Under the pieces are notes generated by a model. The model was given only the letters and a program-made list of their open reading frames with translations, was not told the DNA's origin and ran no database searches. From Rubripirellula lacrimiformis (GTDB lineage Bacteria > Planctomycetota > Planctomycetia > Pirellulales > Pirellulaceae), in contig NZ_CP036525.1 in NCBI RefSeq assembly GCF_007741535.1, forward strand, positions 1,860,001 to 1,924,000: a DNA stretch of 64,000 bases, read 5' to 3'. Shown one piece after another: positions 53,578 to 62,041 of the stretch. The translations under genes and the position numbers were made by a program. The first letter of the stretch is position 1. Every line of letters begins with the position of its first letter.

Positions 53578-54564
53578 TCAGTCCGAAAGTTCCAATTTGG
53601 TTCCCACCGCCATCCCCATGTTGATGTCGCTGGCGGCCAAAAATGTGAATTGGATCCGTTGCAATTCGGCATCCTGCATGTCGGCCTGGGCCTCTTCCAG
53701 CGATCGAAGTCGTCCGCCGCGAGTCCCCAAGTCCAGCCGCAGGGCCTCGATGCACTCGGTCAAATTCGGTTTGGTAGGGCCTCGGAAAACATCGATCACG
53801 ACCACACGGCCGCCTGGTTTCGCCGCCCTGGTGGCTTTGGCCAACAGTTTCTGGCCCGCTTTGCCGTCCAAACACGAAATTCGCTGGGCCACCAGTACGA
53901 GATCGAATTCGTCCGCAGGCAGCTCCACCGTCAACGGATCGCCAGGGATCGTGGTGAACCGATCAGTCAATTCGATCGAATCAGCGGTGCTCTGGGCGGC
54001 TTCCAGTGCCGCCGGTGTGTCCGCAGCGGTGACCGACGACTCAGGATCACGGTGGGCGATCGCACAGCTCCAGACGGCCGATCCGCACCCCAGGTCCAAA
54101 ATCTTCAGCCCGCTGTACTGGCCGCCTTCGCCAATGTCTAGGATCTCTGCCGCTTGCATCGCCGACGACGTGTGCGACCACTGGGTAGCCGCCACATACG
54201 CAAATCGCTCGGCATCGTCATGTTCGCTGCGTTGATCGTCACCCCGAACGACGGACGCCAGTTTTTGCCAGGCCGCATCCCCCAAGTCATCGTCATACTG
54301 GCACAGCAAATGGCCGGCTCGCGACAATGCATAGTCTTCACCGTACTGTTCGATGATGCCGATCGAAATCAGCCCGTCGATCAAAAGGGCGGCCGAATGG
54401 TGAGCCCATTGCAGTGAATCGGCCAACTGTTCGGCCGTTTGCTGACCACTTCGTAGCGCGGCGATCAACCCGACTTCACGTGCGACTCGCAACAGGTGGG
54501 CCGATGCGTTGACCCGCATCAGACCGTGGTATTGGGCCAGGGTGCGCTCTTGGGCGGTCGACAT
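53578..54564 (-). CDS. SAM-dependent methyltransferase, O-methyltransferase type
   Basis: 328 residues from ATG 54564; ATG 54579 would add five residues and no ribosome site separates them. N-terminal winged-helix dimerisation domain (~10-90; HLLRVAREVGLIAALRSGQQ), then the Rossmann methyltransferase with ILDLGCGSAVWSCAI (motif I), SVTAADTPAALEAA and PGGRVVVIDVFRG. This is the plant-COMT/carminomycin-methyltransferase architecture used on small hydroxylated metabolites. The acceptor is unknown. It lies upstream of rpmF on the same strand, about 160 bases away. Confidence 0.85.
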   Translation of the reverse strand: MSTAQERTLAQYHGLMRVNASAHLLRVAREVGLIAALRSGQQTAEQLADSLQWAHHSAALLIDGLISIGIIEQYGEDYALSRAGHLLCQYDDDLGDAAWQKLASVVRGDDQRSEHDDAERFAYVAATQWSHTSSAMQAAEILDIGEGGQYSGLKILDLGCGSAVWSCAIAHRDPESSVTAADTPAALEAAQSTADSIELTDRFTTIPGDPLTVELPADEFDLVLVAQRISCLDGKAGQKLLAKATRAAKPGGRVVVIDVFRGPTKPNLTECIEALRLDLGTRGGRLRSLEEAQADMQDAELQRIQFTFLAASDINMGMAVGTKLELSD

Positions 54565-54668
54565 CAGGCGGGGTTCCATGCAGGTGGCAGAAGCGAACGC
54601 CAAAACCAAAATCTAGCGTCCGTGCCCAATTGTCACCCCATTGCCGCCGATTGAAAAGCCGCGTGCTG

Positions 54669-56642
54669 CTAACCTTTTGCCCACTTGGCCCAGGCGTCGA
54701 CGAACGCTTCCTTGGTCACACCGAACGATTCGGAAAATGCCTGGTCGAACGATTTGCCTTGGTCTAGCAGACGCAAGCAGCGATCAAAGTTTCTGCGGTG
54801 GGTTCGGTCCAACAGGCTGGCGGCGATCGCGGCCCCGATCCGATCACTCTGTTCCGGGGTCAGTTTGCCGTCCAGGAATTTCTTGGAATTGTCCATCGCC
54901 GCGATCGCTTGGGAGATTTCGTATTCCATCTGTTGTCGTTGGGCGCGGTCGGCACCGCGTTTCCGCGCGGCGGTCGCAACGCCCACTCCCTCGGCCAACC
55001 AACGGGGCACATCGCCGCCGCGTGTCGAAACGGCCAGACTGGTCAACGGCGACAGCAACCGGCTGGTGATCTGTTCTTCTTCGTCTCGGTCGGTCGCCAC
55101 GATCGCGGCGTAGGCATCGATGCCGTCGAACTGCCAATGGCTATCCCAGTCGCTGGGGATGCTGCGGGATTCGACCATTTTGGCGAACTCGCTGTAGTCG
55201 TAACGGCGGGGGAATACGAGCAAAGTGGCTCGGCCGTGAAAGAATGCTTCGCCTGCCGATCCCTTGGTGACCGACTGAACCGTCTTCATCTGTTCTTCGG
55301 CCAGCTTGGCAACCAAGTCCAGAGTCGGCTGGGACGCGGTCCCCAGGACATAGAAGTGGTCGGTCACTTTCTCGGATACCGGTGCACCCGATGCGTTGAC
55401 CAATTTCATGTGGTCAGCCGCCATCGCTTTGCGTCTCTCGCTGACTTCCTGGGCGGTTGCCGATGCGACCCACGCCAACTGGCTCATCACCGACAGGGGT
55501 TGGCGATCGCTGGCACCATCCAATGTGGCTCCTTCGTCGATCCATGTTGAAATCAGTTGAATCGATGCTTCGGGAAGTGCTGGGCGTCCACCGGCCGGCA
55601 TCCGTGCACCGACCATGCCGCGAAGTTTCTGGACCAGCAAACTATCGGCACCCTTGCCGGGTTGGACGATGGCTCCGCTGTCACCGCCACGCAGCAGTTG
55701 TGCGAAGGTGTCCATTCGCAATCCGCCGCGGGCCTGCATCGCACCGATGTGACAGCCTTTGCAGTTTTCGACCAACAGCGGCGCGATGTCCTTGGCAAAA
55801 CTGACGGTTTCTTTGCCGGTCGCCATTCGCAATTCGGGGGCGACCATGCTTGCCGCCCCGGTCGCCGGTGTTGGCGTGCCGCTGGTGATCGGTGCTGATG
55901 GATCGGCACCATCAAACTTGGCGCCCGCCATGATCCACTGCTTCAGTGTGTTCAGTTCTTCAGCCGTGACCTTGCCGCCGCCGCGAGGCATGTCGCCGGT
56001 TTCGATCGTTTCGATCAACCGGCTGCCGACCGTGTCGCCAGCGAAGATCACGACGCCTTCGGCTGGTCCCTTCATCAGTTCTGCGAAGGTCGCCAAACTG
56101 AATCCGCCCTTGCTGCCCCTGACGTGACAGTTGCCACATCGGTTGGCCAGGATCGGTGCAACGGAGCTCGTGAAACTGATCCCGCCGTCGGGCGAACCAG
56201 TCGCGGGGGCCGCGGGCGGGGTGGTGGTGGCTGGCGCGGCCGGCTTCATGGCGGGTGCGGGCTTGGCCGCCGGTTCAGACGCTGCGGCTGGGGGGGCTGC
56301 CTCGGGACGCGGAGGGATCCGAAACGGTGGCAGCGAAATGCCTTCGAACTGCAGCATGGTGTGCGCCTTGCTGATCCGCTGGATCGACGGCAGCAACGCG
56401 TCGTAGACTTCCGGGGATGCATCCTTGGCGGCCGTCTTGACGTGTCCCATCGCTTCGCGAATGTGGACGCCCGCGGCATCGTAGTCGCCTGCCGCAAACC
56501 GGCTTCCGGCCTGCTGAACCGCAGCATTGGCGGATTGAATGGCTTTACGCTGGCCCAAGCTGATGCCCGCTGCGGTCGCCGGTCGGTCGCCTACAAAACT
56601 AGCCCCGATCAACATGCCCAGAACTAGTATCAATCCACGCAT
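54669..56642 (-). CDS. Exported protein with two c-type haem motifs and a peptidase-MA-like domain lacking its zinc motif
   Basis: 657 residues from ATG 56642. Signal peptide (LILVLGMLIGASFVGDRPATA), a helical N-terminal unit, an Ala/Pro-rich linker (~125-155), then two planctomycete-type cytochrome domains with CGNCH (~170) and CKGCH (~305) haem sites. The C-terminal third (LVFPRRYDYSEFAKMVESRS, VPRWLAEGVGVATAA) resembles gluzincin peptidases, but where HExxH should stand the text reads RLLSPLTSLAV, so it should be inactive. Suggests an envelope haem protein with a substrate-binding module. No partner genes adjacent. Confidence 0.8.
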   Translation of the reverse strand: MRGLILVLGMLIGASFVGDRPATAAGISLGQRKAIQSANAAVQQAGSRFAAGDYDAAGVHIREAMGHVKTAAKDASPEVYDALLPSIQRISKAHTMLQFEGISLPPFRIPPRPEAAPPAAASEPAAKPAPAMKPAAPATTTPPAAPATGSPDGGISFTSSVAPILANRCGNCHVRGSKGGFSLATFAELMKGPAEGVVIFAGDTVGSRLIETIETGDMPRGGGKVTAEELNTLKQWIMAGAKFDGADPSAPITSGTPTPATGAASMVAPELRMATGKETVSFAKDIAPLLVENCKGCHIGAMQARGGLRMDTFAQLLRGGDSGAIVQPGKGADSLLVQKLRGMVGARMPAGGRPALPEASIQLISTWIDEGATLDGASDRQPLSVMSQLAWVASATAQEVSERRKAMAADHMKLVNASGAPVSEKVTDHFYVLGTASQPTLDLVAKLAEEQMKTVQSVTKGSAGEAFFHGRATLLVFPRRYDYSEFAKMVESRSIPSDWDSHWQFDGIDAYAAIVATDRDEEEQITSRLLSPLTSLAVSTRGGDVPRWLAEGVGVATAARKRGADRAQRQQMEYEISQAIAAMDNSKKFLDGKLTPEQSDRIGAAIAASLLDRTHRRNFDRCLRLLDQGKSFDQAFSESFGVTKEAFVDAWAKWAKG

Positions 56643-57357
56643 CGACAAATTACCACCCAAAGACAGATCCAATGAACGCCATCCCAAACCGCCAATACGA
56701 ACCCACGATTCGGCCACGATTTCGCATCGTTTCACGCCCCGTCGTGGTCTCCGACACGGGCGTCACGCAATCTGGGAACGCATGATCCAAGTATAAAGTA
56801 CCCACCGGCGATTTCCGAAGTTTAAAGCGGGCTTTCGACCCGTCCTTGCCGTCTTTTCAGCGAATCCCCGTAAGCAAGATTCGGCCACCGTTCGTGTTGT
56901 GTTCGTTGTGCGGTTTATGCGGGTCACGATTCTCGTGGGTGACTTTCGCCTGCCCGTGCGTTCGCTGATTCCGTCGTTCGCCGACTTCACTCCACGCGTG
57001 GCGACCAAGCCGTGGCGGATTTCAACGCAGCCGAATCCAGCCTTGATCCGCCCACGGATTGGCGGCATCCGCGAGTGTCCAGCCCGCGACAGGCTCGGAG
57101 AGGCGAACGCATCATGCCGGTTGCCTCGGCCGCAGGATTGGGCATCCCCCAATGATCTTCTGGGCCATCGCTAGCCGTGGGGCCCGATCCGCGGCAAAGA
57201 TCTGCTGTCGCCCCGCGGCGAAGCTGGACGCTCTCATCACCCGCGCTGCTATTCAACGTCGATTTTGGGGTGGACTTCTAGGATAAAGGCGGATTAGAAG
57301 CGAGCAGCGAGCTTCCACTCACCTGTCCCGCTGCGATTGCTGAATCCTGAGGGAGCG
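56643..57357. other. Gene-free gap holding a dispersed repeat
   Basis: 715 bases. 57090-57160 is a diverged copy of the middle of the 60.2-kb repeats (see repeat entry). Several short ORFs cross the region but none looks protein-like. Confidence 0.6.
57090..57160 (+). repeat. Dispersed repeat, partial diverged copy
   Basis: GAGAGGCGAACGCATCATG, GCCTCGGCC and CCCCCAATGATCTTCTG occur in the same order and orientation as inside the repeat units at 60246 and 60537, with the long palindrome between them lost. Confidence 0.7.
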
Positions 57358-58443
57358 ATGCGTTTGGCGTTCGAACTCTACTTGCGTCCCACCGCTCGAT
57401 TGCCCGTCATGTCGCATCCCTTCCCATCGACCCCGTTGCCGGGACATTGGCGTTGTGTCGTCGGCTTGGGATGGATGCTGGCGTTGATCGTACAGTCGCC
57501 TGGTGTGATCGCTGGTGATTCGTTCGGCGAGATGCGTTTCGATCAGCTGATTGATTCCGGCGAAGGGACACAAACTTCGTACCAAGATGCTCAGTCCTCC
57601 ATCCCTGTTGGCCAGTACGCCATCGAGCCCGAGATTTTCCAGGCCGATACTCGGCAGCCTGATACCTTCCAGGCCGCCACGCCGCTTTCCTGGACCGTGT
57701 CGGGGCAGTTTCTGACGCTGGATCGAAATGATTCTCTGAACCTGGCTTGGGCGGGCGGACAAAATCGATCCACCAAGGTCCAGTCGGGAATGAACTCGGG
57801 CGTGCGAGTTGCGTTGGAACGACGTGTTGGATCGCCGTCGGCCGATGGCGGAAGCCTGGTGTCATGGTCGTTCCTGGCTACCGAAGGCGACGATGCTTTT
57901 GGGGTACGCAGTGACGAAATGATGGCTTCCAGCGAACTGTACAGCTTCGCCGGGCATGCGGGAGTGTTCGAGCGAACTCTGGACGGCGATATCTCGGCTG
58001 CCTTTGGCATCCGCTATCTGCAAATGATGGATCGGTACGATGTTCGCTATTCAAGCGGATTTGTCTACAACGATTTCACGGCGACAGAGAATCACGTGTT
58101 GGTCGCCGAAGGAAAGTATGGCGGTCAGTGGCAGTGGAATCCGTGGCTGTCCTTCGATGCTGGGTTGGCTGGCGGAGTAGGTGGTGCGTACAGTCGACGA
58201 GAAGGTTTTTGGAGCCACGGTCCCGCGGCCCGCTATGACGTATCGGAGACCGGGTTCGTGATCACGTCCGAGTTCGCTGCCAATGTCCGCTTGGACTTCC
58301 GCCCCCGCACTTCCTTTCAGTTCGGTTTTTACGGATTGACCATCAGCGACATTGCGACGGCCCGTCGATCGTACGCCAAGCCGGGTGATACGGAATCGGC
58401 CCGCTATGCAGGTCTTTCGTTCGGGCTGAGGCATCAGTTTTAG
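57358..58443 (+). CDS. Outer membrane beta-barrel protein
   Basis: 361 residues from ATG 57358 (GAGGGAGC just upstream; a TTG at 57337 is possible). A signal-like stretch VVGLGWMLALIVQSPGVIAG lies ~35 residues in. From ~95 on, regular amphipathic strands with aromatic ends (SWTVSGQFLTLDRNDSLNLA, SGVRVALERRVG, FGIRYLQMMDRYD) and a C-terminal Phe (GLRHQF) mark an outer-membrane barrel. Planctomycete-type autotransported or porin-like protein of unknown cargo. It is followed after one base by the lipoprotein protease gene. Confidence 0.8.
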   Translation: MRLAFELYLRPTARLPVMSHPFPSTPLPGHWRCVVGLGWMLALIVQSPGVIAGDSFGEMRFDQLIDSGEGTQTSYQDAQSSIPVGQYAIEPEIFQADTRQPDTFQAATPLSWTVSGQFLTLDRNDSLNLAWAGGQNRSTKVQSGMNSGVRVALERRVGSPSADGGSLVSWSFLATEGDDAFGVRSDEMMASSELYSFAGHAGVFERTLDGDISAAFGIRYLQMMDRYDVRYSSGFVYNDFTATENHVLVAEGKYGGQWQWNPWLSFDAGLAGGVGGAYSRREGFWSHGPAARYDVSETGFVITSEFAANVRLDFRPRTSFQFGFYGLTISDIATARRSYAKPGDTESARYAGLSFGLRHQF

Positions 58444-58444
58444 A

Positions 58445-59572
58445 ATGGGCAATTCAGTGAAATCGATCATCCCGCATTGGATGTTTGGACAGCCGATGAT
58501 TGAAATCGAATCGGCGCGGAATCGGAGATGCAAATCAGGTGTGAAAACAGCTGGTGTGAAAGGACTGTTCGGCGCGATCGGTTTGGCCGTGTTGCTGGCC
58601 TGCACGGGGTGTCACGTTCTCTCCCCCAAACCGATCCCATCATCGCCGCTCTATCTGCCACCACCATTGGTCGCGGATGCGGATTCGCAGATCGAGGTCG
58701 GTCGACCGGTGAAATGGTTGGACGTGGCCGGTTGGGTTTGGGGGATCCCGAGCAAGGTGCTGCTATGGGACAGCCGCATCGATCGTCACCGATTCACCGA
58801 ACCGACAATCGAAACGACCGCCGAATACTTGCAAGCCAATCAATTGGCTCACATCAAAGTTCGGATGAACCAGTACGCGCCGTTGGAAGACTTTCGTCGC
58901 CTGCGAAAGAATACAACCGTGGCTTGGCCGTACCGTTACACGTTGGGGTTGTTGTCCGTCGGTGGCGAGGCGATTTTGCCGGGCCGTTTGATCGGTGGCG
59001 ATCACTTCAATCCCTTCACGCAGACGGTGCACCTTTACAGCGACGTGCCGGCGATCGCGTTGCACGAACTCGGGCACGCCAAAGACTTTGCACGACGCAA
59101 GTATCAGGGCACCTACGCGCTGGCGTACCTGGTGACACCGCTATGGCATGAAACCGTGGCCTCACGCGACGCGCTGTCGTATCTGTACCAGCGGCATGAT
59201 CGGGCGGGGATTGTCGAAGCCAACCGCGTTCTGTACCCCGCCTACGGCACCTATGTCGGCAACGCTCTGGGACCCTTCTCGCTGGGCCACTCACTGCCCA
59301 CCTACTATGGCGCCGTCATCGCAGGCCATCTCAACGGACGGATGCTGTCACGCCGAATCGACGAAGACCTTCGCCGCTATGACCAAATGTTCGCGTCCCG
59401 TCCGGTGCATCAACCGGTCCTTCCCACCGTCACACCCGTCGCCTGGACCGAGCAAACCGAGATCCCCGATTTCGAGGTCGACCTCGGTGACGAATCCCCT
59501 GCCCCGCCAACCGACACAGACGCATCATCCAAGTCTTCCTGCCTTGACGATGTAGCTCGGCCGCCTATCTAA
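58445..59572 (+). CDS. Lipoprotein zinc metalloprotease-like protein
   Basis: 375 residues if ATG 58445 is used; a GTG about 32 codons later would give a more usual lipoprotein signal (LAVLLACTGC). HELGHAKDF (~206-214) is an HExxH zinc site, and ETVASRDALSYL (~238) offers the downstream Glu of a gluzincin. The rest (LPGRLIGGDHFNPFTQTVHL) is unrecognised. It is predicted to be anchored in the outer or inner membrane facing the periplasm. The start lies two bases after the barrel gene stop, so the two form an operon and may act together. Tail rich in Pro/Thr/Asp. Confidence 0.8.
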   Translation: MGNSVKSIIPHWMFGQPMIEIESARNRRCKSGVKTAGVKGLFGAIGLAVLLACTGCHVLSPKPIPSSPLYLPPPLVADADSQIEVGRPVKWLDVAGWVWGIPSKVLLWDSRIDRHRFTEPTIETTAEYLQANQLAHIKVRMNQYAPLEDFRRLRKNTTVAWPYRYTLGLLSVGGEAILPGRLIGGDHFNPFTQTVHLYSDVPAIALHELGHAKDFARRKYQGTYALAYLVTPLWHETVASRDALSYLYQRHDRAGIVEANRVLYPAYGTYVGNALGPFSLGHSLPTYYGAVIAGHLNGRMLSRRIDEDLRRYDQMFASRPVHQPVLPTVTPVAWTEQTEIPDFEVDLGDESPAPPTDTDASSKSSCLDDVARPPI

Positions 59573-59599
59573 AACCGACCGATCCGACTCATTGCTTTC

Positions 59600-59640
59600 G
59601 AACCTATCAAGGACATCGCCTTGAATAGGTTCCCCTTTTC
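59600..59640 (+). terminator. Terminator of the barrel-protease operon
   Basis: GAACCTATCAAGG pairs with CCTTGAATAGGTTC around ACATCG, followed by CCCTTTT. Confidence 0.7.
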
Positions 59641-59646
59641 CACTCG

Positions 59647-60192
59647 TTGAATGCCGAATGCTACGTGGGACGTTGTTGTAGAATCCGTTTCGAAATACGC
59701 CCCAATGAAAAGTTCGGTGGCCGAGGTCAGCGGGCCATCGTTTGCAGCCAATGTCGCCGACTGCCAAAATCGGTACGGAGGCGCAAGCTACTGGAAACGG
59801 AAATTTTCGGATTTCTTCAGCAATCCAATATCTCAAAGAAGAACATCAGGCGTCTGTTTGGGTTGGAATCTGACGCGATCTCCGAAGTGGCCGATCTTGC
59901 GTCGCTCGTGAAACGAATCGCGTTGGTGAAACCTGGCCGACGACGACGCTGGAAATGGATCTGGCGGCATGAACCGGAACTCCTGCGCGAGTCCGTTGGC
60001 GCCGGACTGATCGACCCTCTCTCTATTGGCGATCAAGCACCCAGGGACGACGACGAGTTCGAGGGCGACGAGTTCCAGTGGACGTCCCATCATGACTTTC
60101 GGGAAGTTGATTTCGAAGGTGTTTGGATCGCACCAAGCCCGCATGAGTATGAACCCGCGTCGGATGAAATCCATCGGGCGCTGGGTAAGTGA
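59647..60192 (+). CDS. Hypothetical protein
   Basis: 181 residues. Starts within a few bases of the terminator (the ORF begins with TTG; no ribosome site is evident). A CxxC near residue 33 (IVCSQCRR), a basic helical middle (RRRWKWIWRHEPELL) and an acidic end (DDDEFEGDEF). Its C-terminal two thirds looks protein-like; the first ~20 residues are doubtful. Unknown family; could be a decayed gene at the edge of the accessory region. Confidence 0.4.
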   Translation: MNAECYVGRCCRIRFEIRPNEKFGGRGQRAIVCSQCRRLPKSVRRRKLLETEIFGFLQQSNISKKNIRRLFGLESDAISEVADLASLVKRIALVKPGRRRRWKWIWRHEPELLRESVGAGLIDPLSIGDQAPRDDDEFEGDEFQWTSHHDFREVDFEGVWIAPSPHEYEPASDEIHRALGK

Positions 60193-60245
60193 TGCAGAAC
60201 ACCATCGTTAAACCGCGTGCCCAACGGGCCGCGCGTCGTTAGGAC

Positions 60246-60536
60246 GCTAGCCCCACCGTTCGTAGTACCGGCTTCAGCCGGAATCCCCCACCTCCCCAAC
60301 CTCAACACCCACACCCAATTCCGCCGGACCAGAACGTCCAGCTTACAACAGCCTCGCAGAGGCGAAAGCGTCATGCCGGTGGCCTCGGCCACCCCCAATG
60401 ATCTTCTGCGGGCGGGCCGCCCGCAGGCGGCCCGCCAGAGAAGATCATGATTGCATCAGTCATCGCAAACCGCGGCCCCGCTCCGCGGCTAAGCCGGACG
60501 CGCGCGGAAGCCAGTACTACAAACAAAACCGCCGCC
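60246..60536 (+). repeat. Long palindromic repeat, unit A
   Basis: About 291 bases beginning GCTAGCCCCACCGTTCGTAG and containing CCGGCTTCAGCCGG, a CTCGCAGAG mini-hairpin, and a near-perfect long palindrome starting with ATGATCTTCTGCGGG. It is closely similar to unit B, which follows directly. Non-coding. Confidence 0.85.
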
Positions 60537-60855
60537 GCTAGCCCCACCGTTCGTAGTACCGGCTTCAGCCGGAATCCCCTACCACCCCAACCTCAACACC
60601 CACACCCAATTCCGCCGGACCAGGACGTCTAGCTTACAACAGCCTCGCAGAGGCGAAAGCATCATGCCGGTGGCCTCGGCCACCGGCATTTGGCCACCCC
60701 CAATGATCTTCTGCGGGCGGTCGGCCTGCAGGCCGACCGCCCGCAGAAGATCATGATTGCATCAGTCATCGCAAACCGCGGCCCCCGTCCGCGGCTAAGC
60801 CGGACGCGCGCGGAAGCCAGTGCAACCAACAAAGCCACCGCCGCCTGTCCGCCGC
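60537..60855 (+). repeat. Long palindromic repeat, unit B
   Basis: About 319 bases, nearly identical to unit A outside the palindromes. It holds ATGCCGGTGGCC-TC-GGCCACCGGCAT (60664-60689) and a perfect 52-base palindrome (60703-60754). Confidence 0.85.
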
Positions 60856-60856
60856 C

Positions 60857-60957
60857 TTCCCCACCGTTCGTAGTACCGGCTTCAGCCGGAATCCCCTACC
60901 CCCCCAACCCCAACACCCACACCCAATTCCGCCTAAAGGCGGTACTACAAACTTCCC
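60857..60957 (+). repeat. Long palindromic repeat, partial unit C
   Basis: The first ~100 bases of the unit (CCCCACCGTTCGTAG through CACACCCAATTCCGCC) recur and then break off within the 3' end of the integrase pseudogene. Confidence 0.8.
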
Positions 60958-61647
60958 AACGCTGCCTCGCCAACCTTCACGCCGCCATCCTCTGCGCCGC
61001 GCCGCTGAGTGACCTCTTGCAATCGATCCAGCGGACTAACCACCACGACCCCCGGCCGGTTCATGACGTGCGTGTAGATCATCGTGGTTTTCACGTCGCT
61101 GTGCCCGAGCAGTTCTTGAACCACGCGAATGTCCGTGCCGGACCACAGCAAATGGGTTGCGAAGCAATGTCGAAAAGTGTGGCTGGTGACATGCTTGTGG
61201 ATGCCCGCCGCATCGACCGCGACTTTCAAATGTCGTGGGAATGTTTCGCAGTGCAAATGGTGCCCCGTGAAAAGCGGTGTTCTGAGTCGACGCGGCGACA
61301 TTGCCATCGACGGCCAGGTCCGTCAAGTGAGCTTCCACGTCAGACGGGCCGATCGATTGAAAGTCGGCCAAGCACGTCAGTCCACGATCGGCCATGAACG
61401 CTTTCACTTTGCCGACGTAAGACCGCTCGGTCTGCATTCGCATCCCGTCCTTGCGAAGCGCACGGCGAAACTGCCCGATGGCATCGGGTTCTTTCGAGTC
61501 AATCACGTGATCGGGCGAAAAGTCCCAATCGGCCTGTTTGTGGCGCTGATGAAATCCGGCAAACTGCTTGAACCAGATCTTCGCCCATTTCAGGTCTTGC
61601 TCGGCCTGAGTTGGCTTGGAGAACATATCCACTGGCGACACTCCCAT
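60945..61647 (-). pseudogene. intI: Integron-integrase-type tyrosine recombinase, deleted and frameshifted
   Basis: Two frames together give both ends of an IntI/XerC-like recombinase. The N-terminal part (61647 down to ~61290) ends in [20 protein letters not shown], the conserved SAM-like domain of integron integrases. The C-terminal part (from ~61290 to 60945, another frame) reads [42 protein letters not shown] and VSPLDRL: the catalytic H-x-x-R, H and Tyr boxes. About 180 residues between them, with the first catalytic Arg and the Lys, are missing, and the frame changes at the junction. The gene points away from the cassettes, as intI genes do. Not functional. Confidence 0.85.
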
Positions 61648-61867
61648 CTCGCGTAGATTCGATCGAAGTGACCGCAGGTCGCGATCACTCCCCCCCCCCT
61701 CAGCAATGGTCTGTCCGCGGCACCGGCACCAGGTCGCGGGCCTGTGCGCAAGCGCGCACTATCCAGTGGCGGTCGTGCAACCGTGTAGCCAGCAGAGAAT
61801 GCGGAGAAGGCACGGAAACGACCGACTCATCGAATGCTGTCGTTTCATGATTGCATCCCCCGTCTGG
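61648..61867. other. Region upstream of intI remnant
   Basis: About 220 bases between the intI start and the putative attI; contains a run of nine C at ~61690. Any intI promoter would lie here; none placed. Confidence 0.5.
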
Positions 61868-62021
61868 ACCGGTGACAATAAGGTCCCGGCCGTGAAGCCC
61901 ATCGGCACCAACCGGTGATAATAAGCTTGGTCGCCACCCGGCCTACCGAAGGTCCAACCGGTGATAACAAGTCAAAAACTCCTATCATCACCCACCGTAA
62001 AGGGTGAGAAACAAGTTATCC
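61868..62021 (+). other. Putative integron attI site
   Basis: Three direct repeats of ACCGGTGA(T/C)AA(T/C)AAG at 61868-61882, 61911-61925 and 61957-61971 (spacing 43 and 46 bases) lie between intI and the first cassette. The segment ends with a core heptamer GTTATCC at 62015-62021. Known attI sites also carry extra direct-repeat integrase-binding sites next to the core. Assignment as attI is an inference from position, repeats and core. Confidence 0.6.
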
Positions 62022-62041
62022 GATCGGCGTTAGCGTATTCG

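Noticed and set aside
53163-53672. Minus-strand 169-codon ORF overlapping rpmF
   Set aside because: It lies in a different frame over the complete and unmistakable bL32 gene.
56763-57286. Several short ORFs in the 56.6-57.3 kb gap
   Set aside because: They cross the dispersed repeat copy and have no consistent codon pattern.
60246-60957. Repeats as a CRISPR array
   Set aside because: Units are ~300 bases, internally palindromic and nearly identical over their full length; there are no short repeats separated by unique spacers and no cas genes.
60690-61397. Plus-strand 235-codon ORF over the repeats and integrase remnant
   Set aside because: It runs through non-coding repeat DNA and then opposite the integrase text; composition is Pro/Arg/Ala-rich and frame-random.
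61961-62041. Longer start for cassette 1 protein
   Set aside because: It would begin inside the third attI-like repeat and cross the recombination core, so the sequence before 62016 does not belong to the cassette.
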